A DNA stretch of 41,199 bases, from positions 1 through 41,199 of the forward strand of contig JAVDCA010000042.1 in the NCBI GenBank assembly GCA_030848545.1. Direction: 5' to 3'. The notes under the pieces are model-generated. The model saw only the letters and a program-made list of their open reading frames with translations. It made no database searches and had not been told where the DNA came from. Source of the DNA: Astrobacterium formosum (GTDB taxonomy: Bacteria > Pseudomonadota > Alphaproteobacteria > Rhizobiales > Xanthobacteraceae). This document shows positions 25,956 to 34,196 of the stretch, piece after piece; position 1 is the stretch's first letter, and each line of letters starts with the position of its first letter. Position numbers and translations under genes: made by a program.

Positions 25956-26825
25956 CTACAGGCCAACCAGGCGGCGGATATCCGCGGGAGTGGCGCCAGC
26001 GGCGCGCAACGACCGCAGGGCGGTAGCCCGGGTCGATTTGCTGAGTTTGCGGCCAGCGTCGTCGCGAATCAGGCGGTGATGCCGGTAGGCGGGCTCGGGA
26101 AGTCCGAGCAGCGCCTGCAGGAGCCGATGAATGCTCGTCGCGGCGAACAGGTCCTGGCCACGCACCACCTCAGTGATGCCCTGGAGGGCGTCGTCGACCA
26201 CCACCGAGACATGGTAACTGGTCGGGATATCCTTGCGGGCGAGCACCACGTCGCCCCATTGGGCCGGATCGGCGGCGAGCCGCCCGCTCTCGCCGCCCGG
26301 ACCGGCGCCGTGCTCGTCCCACATGAGCGGCCCCGCAACCTCCATGGCGGCACTGACGTCGAGCCGCAACGCATAGGGCTCGCCGGCCGCCATGCGCCGG
26401 GCCCGCTCGGCCGCGGGCAGCGCTTGGCTGTGGCCGGGATAGAGCGGGGCACCGTCCGGGTCGCGCGGCCACGGGCCTTGCGTCTCGCGCTCCGCCACCA
26501 GGCGGGCGACGTCGCCGCGGCTCTCGAAGCTCGCATAGACGAGGCCCAAGGCATCGAGGCGCGCGAGGGCGGCCGCATAGGCGTCGAGATGTTCCGACTG
26601 GCGGCGGACCGGCTGTTCCCAGGCGAGGCCGAGCCAGTCGAGGTCCTCGCAGATCGCAGCTTCGTATTCGCTCCGGCAGCGGGTCGGGTCGATATCCTCC
26701 ATGCGCAGGAGGAAACGACCGCCGTTCGCGGCCGCGAGCTCGCAGTTCAGCAGCGCCGACAAAGCGTGGCCGAGATGCAGGAAACCGTTGGGGCTGGGCG
26801 CGAAGCGGAACACGGGCTGGACCAT
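25956..26825 (-). CDS. gluQ: Glutamyl-Q tRNA(Asp) synthetase-like protein
   Basis: 289 residues, the length of GluQ (YadB), which is a glutamyl-tRNA synthetase catalytic core without the anticodon-binding domain. GluQ attaches glutamate to queuosine in the anticodon of tRNA-Asp. The nucleotide-binding motif FAPSPNGFLHLGHALSA and the KMSKS-type GRKLSKSTRA are both present, with RMEDIDPTRC between. The zinc-binding cysteines of the E. coli protein are absent: YASFESRGD and YPGHSQ stand in the corresponding places. Proteins of this short type in alphaproteobacteria are usually annotated this way. Confidence 0.88.
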   Translation of the reverse strand: MVQPVFRFAPSPNGFLHLGHALSALLNCELAAANGGRFLLRMEDIDPTRCRSEYEAAICEDLDWLGLAWEQPVRRQSEHLDAYAAALARLDALGLVYASFESRGDVARLVAERETQGPWPRDPDGAPLYPGHSQALPAAERARRMAAGEPYALRLDVSAAMEVAGPLMWDEHGAGPGGESGRLAADPAQWGDVVLARKDIPTSYHVSVVVDDALQGITEVVRGQDLFAATSIHRLLQALLGLPEPAYRHHRLIRDDAGRKLSKSTRATALRSLRAAGATPADIRRLVGL

Positions 26826-26901
26826 GGCGGCGTTCTACCCCAGGACGACACGCCCCGGGAGCGGCTTGCATCGGAGCGGCCGGCATGGAAGCTCAAACAC
26901 C

Positions 26902-27567
26902 ATGACCGTCAGATTCGAGACCCAGCCCGACCTGGAGGCCGCCATCACCACCCTGGTGGCGCAGGATGCGCGGCTCGGGCCCGTCCTCGCCGCCGCCGGC
27001 ATGCCGGCGCTGCGCCGACGGCCGGCCGGCTTTTCGGGGCTCGCCGCCATCGTCACCGGCCAGCAGGTCTCCACCGCCAGCGCCGCCGCCATCTGGGGCC
27101 GGCTCGCCACCCATTACGACCCCTTCGAGGCCCATCGGATCGCCCGCACCCGCGCCACCACCCTGGCGCGGCTCGGCCTGTCGCAACCGAAGATCCGGAC
27201 CCTCAAGGCCCTCGCCACGGCGGTGGTCGACGGCTTTGATCTCGACGCACTGGTCGACCGCCCGGCCGACGAGGCCCACGGGATGCTCACCGCCCTGCAC
27301 GGCATCGGACCCTGGACCGCCGACCTCTACCTCCTGTTCTGCCTCGGCCATGCGGACGCCTTTCCGGCCGGCGACCTCGCCCTGCAGGAAGCCTCCCGCA
27401 TCGTCTTTGCGCTGCCGGCGCGGCCGACGGCGCGGGACCTGGGCGCGATCGCCGACGCCTGGCGGCCGTGGCGCGGCGCCGCCGCCCATCTCCTATGGGC
27501 CTATTACCGCGTCGCCAAGGGGCGCGAGGGCGTGCTGCGCGCAACCGCCACGCCGCAGCCGGGATGA
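26902..27567 (+). CDS. DNA-3-methyladenine glycosylase, AlkA-like
   Basis: 221 residues with the helix-hairpin-helix-GPD fold. The hairpin and following helix read LHGIGPWTADLYLLF (about 132-146), and the catalytic Asp158 lies in FPAGDLALQEA. The early SGLAAIVTGQQVSTASAA helix matches AlkA-type enzymes. It excises alkylated purines from DNA as the first step of base excision repair. It is shorter than E. coli AlkA (no N-terminal extra domain). It diverges from gluQ with 76 bases between starts. Confidence 0.9.
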   Translation: MTVRFETQPDLEAAITTLVAQDARLGPVLAAAGMPALRRRPAGFSGLAAIVTGQQVSTASAAAIWGRLATHYDPFEAHRIARTRATTLARLGLSQPKIRTLKALATAVVDGFDLDALVDRPADEAHGMLTALHGIGPWTADLYLLFCLGHADAFPAGDLALQEASRIVFALPARPTARDLGAIADAWRPWRGAAAHLLWAYYRVAKGREGVLRATATPQPG

Positions 27568-27648
27568 CGCCTTGCGACCGGGCGGCCGTGGCGGACGGGC
27601 ATTCGCCTGCCTATGATCGTTTGTGGATTTGAACCCGAAGGAGACGTC

Positions 27649-28311
27649 ATGGCGGCCATGATCGACGGACCACGCCTGCCAGCGCGGGACGGGGCGGCGC
27701 GGACACTGGTCGTCTTCCTGCACGGCTACGGCGCCGACGGCAACGACCTCATCGATATCGGCCGGATGTGGCAGGCGTTGCTGCCCGGGGCAGCCTTCGT
27801 GGCGCCGCACGCCCCCTTCCCCTGCGGCCAGGCGCCGGTGGGGCGCGAGTGGTTTCCACTGACCTTCCGCGACCCGGACGAGCGATGGCGCGGCGTCAAC
27901 GCGGCCGCACCCGACCTCGACCGGTTCCTCGACCGCGAACTGGCCCGCCACGGCCTGCCGGCCTCGCGCCTCGCTCTGGTGGGCTTCAGCCAGGGCACCA
28001 TGATGGCCCTGCATGTGGGCCTGCGCCGCGCCACTCCCCCGCTCGCCATCGTGGGCTATTCGGGCCTGTTCGTCCTGCCCGAAGGGGCGGAACCGGAGGC
28101 GGTCGCGACTGACATCCGCGCCCGGCCGCCGGTCCTGCTGGTGCACGGCAGCGAGGACGATCTCATCCCGGTCGACGCCCTGTTCATGTCGGCGCAGGCG
28201 CTCGCCGCCCTCGATATTCGGACCGAATGGCATCTTTCGGCCGGCATCGGCCACGGCATCGATGAGGAGGGCCTGCGTCACGGTGGAGAATTTCTCGCCC
28301 ACAGGCCATGA
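27649..28311 (+). CDS. Phospholipase/carboxylesterase family alpha/beta hydrolase
   Basis: 220 residues, start fixed by GAAGGAG seven bases before the ATG. The oxyanion-hole strand is TLVVFLHGYGADGNDL, the nucleophile elbow GFSQGTMMA with Ser114, the acid Asp170 or Asp171 in LLVHGSEDDLIP, and the base His202 in GIGHGID. This is the abhydrolase_2 type (bacterial carboxylesterases of broad short-chain ester specificity). Cytoplasmic, as no signal peptide is seen. The neighbouring repair and nuclease genes give no hint of substrate. Confidence 0.9.
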   Translation: MAAMIDGPRLPARDGAARTLVVFLHGYGADGNDLIDIGRMWQALLPGAAFVAPHAPFPCGQAPVGREWFPLTFRDPDERWRGVNAAAPDLDRFLDRELARHGLPASRLALVGFSQGTMMALHVGLRRATPPLAIVGYSGLFVLPEGAEPEAVATDIRARPPVLLVHGSEDDLIPVDALFMSAQALAALDIRTEWHLSAGIGHGIDEEGLRHGGEFLAHRP

Positions 28312-28419
28312 AGGCCTGCCGATACCGCACCGCTTCACATTCCGGTCACGCCAATCTATAAACTAGGTCTTAGGTAAACCTGCTGGTGCGAGGCAGACGT
28401 GGAAGGTTGAGGAGCGGGT

Positions 28420-28977
28420 TTGAACGCTCACGTGTCGCCGAACGCCTGGCCGGCCCTGGTGCTCAACGCGGATTTCCGCCCGCTGAGCTACTATCCGCTG
28501 TCGCTGTGGTCGTGGCAGGACGCCATCAAGGCCGTCTTCCTCGACCGCGTCAACATCGTCGCCCATTACGACAAGGCCGTGCACTCGCCCAGTTTCGAGA
28601 TGCAATTGCCGAGCGTCGTGTCGCTCAAGACCTACGTCAAGCCGTCGACCCACCCGGCGTTCACGCGCTTCAACGTCTTCTTGCGCGACCGCTTCGCCTG
28701 CCAGTATTGCGGCTCGCGCGAGGACCTGACCTTCGACCACATCGTGCCGCGCTCGCGCGGCGGCCTGACCACCTGGGACAACGTCGTCACCGCCTGCTCG
28801 CCCTGCAATCTCAAGAAAGGCAGCCTCCTGCCCCTGGAAGCCGCCATGTGGCCCTCGCAGGTGCCGTTCCAGCCGAGCGTCTACGACCTGCACCGCAACG
28901 GCCGCCTGTTCCCGCCCAACTACCTGCACGAAAGCTGGCTCGATTATCTCTACTGGGATACCGAGCTGGAACCGTGA
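28420..28977 (+). CDS. HNH endonuclease
   Basis: 185 residues beginning at a TTG codon with GAGGAG six bases upstream. The HNH/zinc core is FACQYCGSREDLTFDHIVPR, then DNVVTACSPCNLKKG, giving the two CxxC zinc pairs and the His-Asn-His type catalytic residues. This is the compact stand-alone HNH family conserved as a single gene across alphaproteobacteria. It is not attached to a phage or restriction module here, and its role in the cell is not known. Confidence 0.9.
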   Translation: MNAHVSPNAWPALVLNADFRPLSYYPLSLWSWQDAIKAVFLDRVNIVAHYDKAVHSPSFEMQLPSVVSLKTYVKPSTHPAFTRFNVFLRDRFACQYCGSREDLTFDHIVPRSRGGLTTWDNVVTACSPCNLKKGSLLPLEAAMWPSQVPFQPSVYDLHRNGRLFPPNYLHESWLDYLYWDTELEP

Positions 28978-29225
28978 GGCGGCGGCTCACCACTTCCCCG
29001 ATCCTGGTCCGGCGCCGATTGATACCGCGGCTGCAGCCACGCCCCGGCAGGGCCAGTCCATCGCGAACCGCCATCCTGGTTCACTGCCGGCGCCGTAACG
29101 GTACGGGGAATCCCGCCTAGAAAAGACAAATCAAGTAGCGGAAGGAAGATCGGACGGGGTCCGGGGGGACCCGCAAGCGTGGTCGGCCGGTGCGCAACGT
29201 ACCAGCGCCGGCATTGGGGGGCAGC

Positions 29226-30569
29226 ATGAGTGCATCAGCCGACATCGCCGGCCTGCGCAGCTACGAGGCCGGTGATCGGATCCGTCTTTACGCGGTCGCT
29301 CTCGTCATCGCCGTCGTCGCCGAACTCATCGGCAGCTTCAGTTTCGTTCTCGGCCCGGGCAAGGTGGTCATGTTGCCGATGGTCTGGGCACTCCTGATCG
29401 GAGCCGCTTTGGGTTGCGCCAGGACCGTGCTCCCGGCTCCGCTGAGCCTGCCGCTGAGCACCCAATGGTACTCGTCCGCCATCGTCCAGCCCGCTCTGCT
29501 GCTGTTGATTGCCAAGCTCGGGCTTTTGGTCGGTGCCTCGCTGCCCAAGGTGATCGCCTCGGGCTGGGCCTTGATCTTCCAGGAGTTCGGGCACTTCTTC
29601 GGCACCGCCATCTTCGGCCTGCCGGTCGCGCTTCTTCTCGGCGTCCGGCGCGAAGCGATCGGCGCCACCTTCTCGGTCGGACGCGAGCCGAGCCTCGCCA
29701 TCATCGGCGAGAAGTACGGCATGGCCTCCCCCGAAGGGCGCGGCGTCCTGGCCGAATACATCACCGGCACCATCATCGGCGCGGTGTTCATCGGCCTCCT
29801 GGCCGGATTCGTGGCCAGCCTGAACATCTTCCATCCCAATGCGCTCGCGATGGGCGCGGGCGTCGGCTCGGCCAGCATGATGGCGGCGGCGGCGGGCGCA
29901 ATCGCGGCGCTGCAGACGCCCGAGGCCGCCAAGGAAGTCGCCGCATTCGCGGCGGCGGCGAACCTCCTGACTTCGACGGTCGGCACCTATTTCACCTTGT
30001 TCATCTCGCTTCCCTTCACGGTCTGGGCCTATAGCGTGCTCGAACCGGTGCTGGGCCGCATCGGCCTGCGTCCGCGCGTGACCACCGACAGCCAGACCGG
30101 CGACGCTCCGGCGGCCGAGGCCAGCGGCTATGCGGAGCTGTCGCTCGTCGAGCGCAGCGCCGCCTGGATCCTGTCCGGCGTCCTGGTGCTGATCTGCTCC
30201 GGGATCGCCACCGGCACCAATCCGCTCGACGCCGTGCCCGGCATGATCATCATGATCGCCGTCGTCGCCGCCGGCTATGCGGTCTACCGCCTGACCAAGT
30301 CGGTCGTGCCGGCGGTGTGCTGGGTGTCGCTCATCGCCATGGCGCTGACCTATCCGGACATGCCGGGCGCGGCCGAAGTCGCCCGCCTGACCGGCAAGGT
30401 CGGCTTCCTGCCGCTGACGACGCCCATCCTGACCTTCGCGGGCCTGTCGATCGCCAAGGACGTGCCCATGTTCCGCCGCCTCGGCTGGCCGATCATCGTC
30501 ACCTCCCTGATGGCGAATGCCGGCACGTTCCTGGGCGCCACCATGATCGCCCAGTTCTTCCGGCATTGA
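29226..30569 (+). CDS. DUF3100 multi-spanning membrane protein
   Basis: 447 residues with roughly twelve hydrophobic segments and no signal peptide; a GGGGGGCAG site precedes the ATG. Characteristic stretches are MLPMVWALLIGAALG, FQEFGHFFGTAIFGLPVALL and FSVGREPSLAIIGEKYG, which I recognise as the DUF3100 family, presumed transporters. A glycine/alanine-rich repeat (AMGAGVGSASMMAAAAGAI) may line a transport path. It is followed 88 bases later by an M20 aminoacylase, a pairing that suggests import of an N-acylated amino acid or peptide for hydrolysis. The substrate is unproven. Confidence 0.85.
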   Translation: MSASADIAGLRSYEAGDRIRLYAVALVIAVVAELIGSFSFVLGPGKVVMLPMVWALLIGAALGCARTVLPAPLSLPLSTQWYSSAIVQPALLLLIAKLGLLVGASLPKVIASGWALIFQEFGHFFGTAIFGLPVALLLGVRREAIGATFSVGREPSLAIIGEKYGMASPEGRGVLAEYITGTIIGAVFIGLLAGFVASLNIFHPNALAMGAGVGSASMMAAAAGAIAALQTPEAAKEVAAFAAAANLLTSTVGTYFTLFISLPFTVWAYSVLEPVLGRIGLRPRVTTDSQTGDAPAAEASGYAELSLVERSAAWILSGVLVLICSGIATGTNPLDAVPGMIIMIAVVAAGYAVYRLTKSVVPAVCWVSLIAMALTYPDMPGAAEVARLTGKVGFLPLTTPILTFAGLSIAKDVPMFRRLGWPIIVTSLMANAGTFLGATMIAQFFRH

Positions 30570-30657
30570 CCTTGCGCCGTGCCCTGCTTCGGGTTCAGCC
30601 TCGAAGCAGGGCCGCCGGCCGCGAAGCGAAACAGACGGAACACGGGAGTGCCGACCC

Positions 30658-31815
30658 ATGCGTATCGATGACGACATCCTCGACGACATGCTGCGCTGGC
30701 GGCACGATCTGCACGCCCATCCGGAAATCGCCTTCACGGAGGTGCGCACCTCCGAACTCGTCGCGCGCGAACTCGCCGCCATGGGGCTCGACGTCCATCG
30801 CGGCCTCGCCAAGACCGGCGTCGTCGCCACCCTGCGCACCGGCGACGGCCCGACCGTCGCGCTGCGCTCCGACATCGACGCGCTGCCGATCTCGGAAGCC
30901 ACGTCCGCTCCGTACCGTTCGACCTACGAGGGGCGCATGCACGCCTGCGGTCATGACGGCCATACGTCGATGCTGCTCGGCGCCGCCAAGCAACTGGCGC
31001 GGTCCAGGAATTTCCGCGGCACCGTTCACTTCATCTTCCAGCCCGCCGAGGAGAACGAGGGCGGCGGGCGGGTGATGATCGAGGAAGGCCTGTTCGAGCT
31101 CTTTCCGTGCGATGCAGTATACGGCATGCACAACTGGCCGATGGCGCCGATGGGCACGCTCGCGGTCAACGACGGTCCCATGATGGCGGCCTTCGACACT
31201 TTCGAGATCAAGGTCACGGGACGCGGCGGGCACGCCGCGCTGCCGGAAACCTTCATCGATCCGTTCATGCCGGTGGGCCAGATACTGATCGCGCTGCAGA
31301 CGCTGCCGAGCCGGCGGCTCGCCGCGACGTCTCCGGGCGTCGTCAGCGTCACCCAGGTGCACGGCGGCGACACCTGGAACGTGATCCCCGACACCGTCAG
31401 GCTGTGCGGGACCGCCCGCAGCTTCGGCGGCAGCGACCAGGACGTGATCGAGAACGGCTTGAAGCAGATCGTCACCTCGATCGCCGAAGCACACCAATGC
31501 ACGGCGACGGTCGACTACATGCGGCGCTATCCCGCGACCCTGAACACGCCCGCCGAGGCCCAGATGGCGGCGGACGCGGCGCACGATCTCGGCCAGCCGA
31601 TCGAGGTCCGGCGGGGGATCAAGCCGGCCATGGGGTCGGAAGACTTCGGCTTCATGCTGCAGAAGCGGCCCGGCGCTTACGTGTTCCTCGGCTCCGGCGA
31701 CAGCGAGCATCCATGGCCGTTGCACAGTCCGCACTATGACTTCAACGACAAGGTGCTGCCGCTGGGCGCCGCCTACTGGTGCAAGCTCGTCGAACTGGCG
31801 ACGCGGCCGGCGTGA
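30658..31815 (+). CDS. M20 family aminoacylase (hippurate hydrolase-like amidohydrolase)
   Basis: 385 residues. N-terminal MLRWRHDLHAHPEIAFTE is diagnostic of the M20D hippuricase/aminoacylase group. Metal ligands are in MHACGHDGH (about residues 97-105), QPAEENEGGG and the late GSEDFGFM. The dimerisation domain has GRGGHAALP. It hydrolyses N-acyl amino acids to an acid and the free amino acid, in the cytoplasm. It is probably in an operon with the DUF3100 membrane protein that precedes it, which may supply its substrate. Confidence 0.92.
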   Translation: MRIDDDILDDMLRWRHDLHAHPEIAFTEVRTSELVARELAAMGLDVHRGLAKTGVVATLRTGDGPTVALRSDIDALPISEATSAPYRSTYEGRMHACGHDGHTSMLLGAAKQLARSRNFRGTVHFIFQPAEENEGGGRVMIEEGLFELFPCDAVYGMHNWPMAPMGTLAVNDGPMMAAFDTFEIKVTGRGGHAALPETFIDPFMPVGQILIALQTLPSRRLAATSPGVVSVTQVHGGDTWNVIPDTVRLCGTARSFGGSDQDVIENGLKQIVTSIAEAHQCTATVDYMRRYPATLNTPAEAQMAADAAHDLGQPIEVRRGIKPAMGSEDFGFMLQKRPGAYVFLGSGDSEHPWPLHSPHYDFNDKVLPLGAAYWCKLVELATRPA

Positions 31816-32172
31816 GTGCAGCCGGGATCGGCCGTTCCAGCGTCGCGTGACGATCTTTTGCGTTGATCGCGCATGCTCGCGGCGCCCTGGTGCCTCTGCC
31901 CCTCCTCAACGCCCTTTGGCCTCGGAAGCGCGCCACGCCGACGAGCCGAAGCATTCGTCGCGACCCAGCACGATTGGAATCAGGCTCCCAAAACAGACGC
32001 GGACCACCCAGCGACGGACGGCCCGCGCCTCATTCACCGGCAAGCTCGTTCGGCCGTGCGGGCTCACCACAACCGGCTGTCGACGCCCATCGGCTTCATG
32101 CCGGGAGCATCGTCGCGTTTCGGCAACCGGTCCCCCCTTGCATCCCGCCCCCGAAGGGAGCAGAAACCGCCC
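31816..32172. other. Intergenic region upstream of the trpS leader
   Basis: About 350 bases without a convincing gene. The promoter of the leader-trpS transcript must lie here, but I could not pick clear -35/-10 boxes. An open frame covers it and runs into the leader peptide frame, but its translation is not protein-like. Confidence 0.5.
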
Positions 32173-32220
32173 ATGACGCGCATGGCCATCTTCGCCGGTC
32201 TGTGGTGGCGCCCCGACTGA
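32173..32220 (+). CDS. Trp leader peptide of trpS
   Basis: Fifteen codons, MTRMAIFAGLWWRPD, ending in TGA. Two adjacent Trp codons lie at 32203-32208. A GGGAG site is 12 bases before the ATG, slightly far but usable. The second Trp codon abuts and partly overlaps the 5' arm of the first hairpin (32207-32216), and the stop codon is in its loop. This is the layout of a ribosome-mediated attenuator: stalling at Trp codons when charged tRNA-Trp is scarce would cover that arm. The peptide itself is probably not functional. Confidence 0.78.
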   Translation: MTRMAIFAGLWWRPD

Positions 32221-32236
32221 TCGGGGAGCCCTTTTT
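32207..32236 (+). promoter_or_regulatory. Attenuator hairpin 1:2 with T-tract
   Basis: GGC-G-CCCCGA (32207-32216), loop CTGA, TCGGGG-A-GCC (32221-32230), then CTTTTT. It can act as the 1:2 protector hairpin or as a first terminator. Its 3' arm (CGGGG-A-GCCC, 32222-32231) can instead pair with 32269-32279, the 5' arm of the next hairpin. Confidence 0.72.
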
Positions 32237-32266
32237 CGCGCGTTCACTCTCAAATGACATGACGCC

Positions 32267-32298
32267 AAGGGCCGCCCCGGACGGGAGCGGCCTTGTTT
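32267..32298 (+). terminator. Attenuator terminator hairpin 3:4
   Basis: AAGG-G-CCGC-C-CC (32267-32278) pairs with GG-GA-GCGG-CCTT (about 32283-32294) with one bulge and one mismatch, followed by GTTT. Its 5' arm GGGC..CCCCG is complementary to GCCC/CGGGG of hairpin 1:2, giving a mutually exclusive antiterminator. Confidence 0.65.
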
Positions 32299-32346
32299 CG
32301 TCATGACGTGCTCCCGGTCCGGCCCCCTTTCCCAGGAGACCTGACC

Positions 32347-33420
32347 ATGGATGCCCTGACTGCCCAAACCGATGCGCTGGAGACGCCGGCCACCGGCGCC
32401 GACGACATCGCGACCACGACGGCTCTCGCCACCGACATCGTGCTCACCGGCGACCGACCGACCGGACCCCTGCATCTCGGCCATTATGTCGGCTCGCTGG
32501 CGAGCCGGCTCGCCACCCAGGAGGTGGTAAAACGCCAATACGTGCTGATCGCCGACATGCAGGCTTTGACCGACCATGCCGGCCAGGGCGCGGCGGTCGC
32601 CGACAACGTCCTCAAGGTCGCGCTCGACTATCTCGCCGTCGGTCTCGATCCGGCGAAGACCACCTTCGTGCTGCAGTCCGGCGTGCCCGAGCTCGCCGAA
32701 CTGACCACGCTTTACCTCAACCTGGTCACGGTGGCGCGGCTGGAGCGCAACCCGACCATCAAGGCCGAGATCGAGATGCGGGGCTTTCAGCGCGACCTGC
32801 CGGCCGGCTTCCTGTGCTACCCGGCCGCCCAGGCGGCCGACATCACCGGATTCGACGCCACCCTGGTGCCGGTCGGCGAGGACCAGCTGCCCATGATCGA
32901 GCTGTCCAACGAGGTGGTGGCCAAGATCAACCGGCTCGCCGGCACCGACGTGCTCACGCCCGCCCGCGCGCTCTTGTCGTCGACGCCGCGCCTGCCCGGC
33001 GTCGATGGCCGCAAGGCTTCGAAGAGCCTCGGCAATGCGATCCCGCTCAGCGCCCGGCCGGCCGAGATCACCGAGAAGGTGCGCGCCATGTTCACCGACC
33101 CCGACCATCTGCGCGTCGCCGACCCCGGCAAGGTCGTGGGCAATGTCGTGTTCGCCTATCTGGACGCCTTCGATCCCGACGCCGCCGGCCTCGACGAACT
33201 CAAGGCGCGCTACCGCCGCGGCGGGCTCGGCGACGTCGCCGTGAAGCGCCGGCTCGAAGGCATCCTGCAGGCTTTTGTGGATCCGATCTGCCAACGCCGC
33301 GCCGTCTACGGGCGCGACCCCGCCGAGGTCATGCGCATCGTCGCGGCAGGTACCCGGGAAGCCCGTGAGGTGGCGGCCCAGACCCTGCGCCGGGTCCGCG
33401 GCGTGTTCGGGCTCGCCTGA
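32347..33420 (+). CDS. trpS: Tryptophanyl-tRNA synthetase, auxiliary-type
   Basis: 357 residues; the start is set by CAGGAG nine to ten bases before the ATG. Charges tRNA-Trp with tryptophan. The class I signature is [18 protein letters not shown] (HIGH-type at about 41-49) and the KMSKS equivalent is KASKS (223-227). Other marks are [20 protein letters not shown] and [15 protein letters not shown]. The N-terminal 30 residues are a low-complexity extension. The [12 protein letters not shown] form differs from the usual proteobacterial SGVQPTGNLHLGNY type and resembles the TrpRS class common in Gram-positive bacteria, so this is probably a second, inducible enzyme. A leader-peptide attenuator precedes it. 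Confidence 0.92.
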   Translation: MDALTAQTDALETPATGADDIATTTALATDIVLTGDRPTGPLHLGHYVGSLASRLATQEVVKRQYVLIADMQALTDHAGQGAAVADNVLKVALDYLAVGLDPAKTTFVLQSGVPELAELTTLYLNLVTVARLERNPTIKAEIEMRGFQRDLPAGFLCYPAAQAADITGFDATLVPVGEDQLPMIELSNEVVAKINRLAGTDVLTPARALLSSTPRLPGVDGRKASKSLGNAIPLSARPAEITEKVRAMFTDPDHLRVADPGKVVGNVVFAYLDAFDPDAAGLDELKARYRRGGLGDVAVKRRLEGILQAFVDPICQRRAVYGRDPAEVMRIVAAGTREAREVAAQTLRRVRGVFGLA

Positions 33421-33476
33421 CTCGGGCGTCACGGCGCGCGGCCATGCGCAGAATCGCGCAGGTCGCGCCCGCAGCG

Positions 33477-33505
33477 TTGACACACCACTGGCATGCCAGT
33501 TAGAT
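33477..33505 (+). promoter_or_regulatory. Promoter of the GntR operon with internal palindrome
   Basis: TTGACA (33477-33482) and TTAGAT (33500-33505) with a 17-base spacer. The expected transcription start (about 33512-33514) coincides with the ATG at 33513, implying a leaderless mRNA. A perfect 14-base palindrome, ACTGGCATGCCAGT (33487-33500), fills most of the spacer. Confidence 0.62.
33487..33500. promoter_or_regulatory. Probable GntR autoregulatory operator
   Basis: Perfect palindrome ACTGGCATGCCAGT between the -35 and -10 boxes. TGG-N-CCA-type sites are usual for FadR-subfamily GntR repressors. Bound protein would block RNA polymerase. Confidence 0.6.
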
Positions 33506-33512
33506 GCCAGCC

Positions 33513-34196
33513 ATGCTCAAGCCGCCCTCCCTGCGGCGCGACGACGCCTATGCGCGCATTCGCGACCTCATCGTCGGCCACGGCGTCGCCGCCGACGAGC
33601 CTTTGTCGGAGCGCGGCCTCGCCGAGATGCTCGGCCTCGGCCGCACGCCGGTGCGCGAGGCCCTCAAGGCGTTGACCCGCGACGGCCTGCTGGTCGTGCA
33701 TCCCATGCGCGGCACCTTCGTGCGGCAACTCTCGTTCGACGACCTGCGCGAAATCCACGAGATGCGGCTCGCCCTCGAGGGCATGGCGGCGTTCCTTGCC
33801 GCCAGCCACGGCCCGAGCGAGGAATTGACCGACTGCGCCGCCAGGCTGCGCAAGCTCGACGGCCCTGCCGGCCTCGATGTCGAAGAGGCCCAGCACGTCG
33901 GCTGGGCGTTTCACGATGCCCTGTTCCGCGCCGCCGACAACGGCCGGCTCACCGCGAACTACGAATCCCTGCGGGCGCAGAGCGGCCTCGCGCTGCAGAA
34001 GATGCGCGACTACAGCCCCGATCGCACCCGGCAGGCCGTCCGCGAGCACATCGACATCTACGCCGCCGTGGCGGCGCGCGAGCCGGACACCGCACAGCAA
34101 CGCATGTGGCGCCACCTGTCGTCCGCCTTCGAGGCGCGGCTGCAGGCCCTCGGCGCCGTCAAGCCTCAGGGCACCAGACCAAGGGGGAATGTATGA
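33513..34196 (+). CDS. GntR family regulator, FadR/FCD subfamily
   Basis: 227 residues from the ATG at 33513. An ATG at 33504 is in frame, but it lies inside the apparent -10 box. The winged helix-turn-helix covers about residues 10-70 with AYARIRDLIVGHG, LSERGLAEMLGLGRTPVREA and GLLVVHPMRGTFV. The FCD ligand domain follows, with IHEMRLALEGMAAFLAA, WAFHDALFRAADN and AVREHIDIYAAV, the acid and histidine residues that commonly hold a metal and an organic-acid effector. The stop overlaps the symporter start by ATGA. It probably represses its own operon through the 33487-33500 palindrome. Confidence 0.9.
   Translation: MLKPPSLRRDDAYARIRDLIVGHGVAADEPLSERGLAEMLGLGRTPVREALKALTRDGLLVVHPMRGTFVRQLSFDDLREIHEMRLALEGMAAFLAASHGPSEELTDCAARLRKLDGPAGLDVEEAQHVGWAFHDALFRAADNGRLTANYESLRAQSGLALQKMRDYSPDRTRQAVREHIDIYAAVAAREPDTAQQRMWRHLSSAFEARLQALGAVKPQGTRPRGNV

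Noticed and set aside
31873-32220. 115-codon plus-strand frame ending in the trpS leader sequence
   Set aside because: Low-quality translation; only the last 15 codons, with their own start and Trp pair, make sense as the leader peptide.
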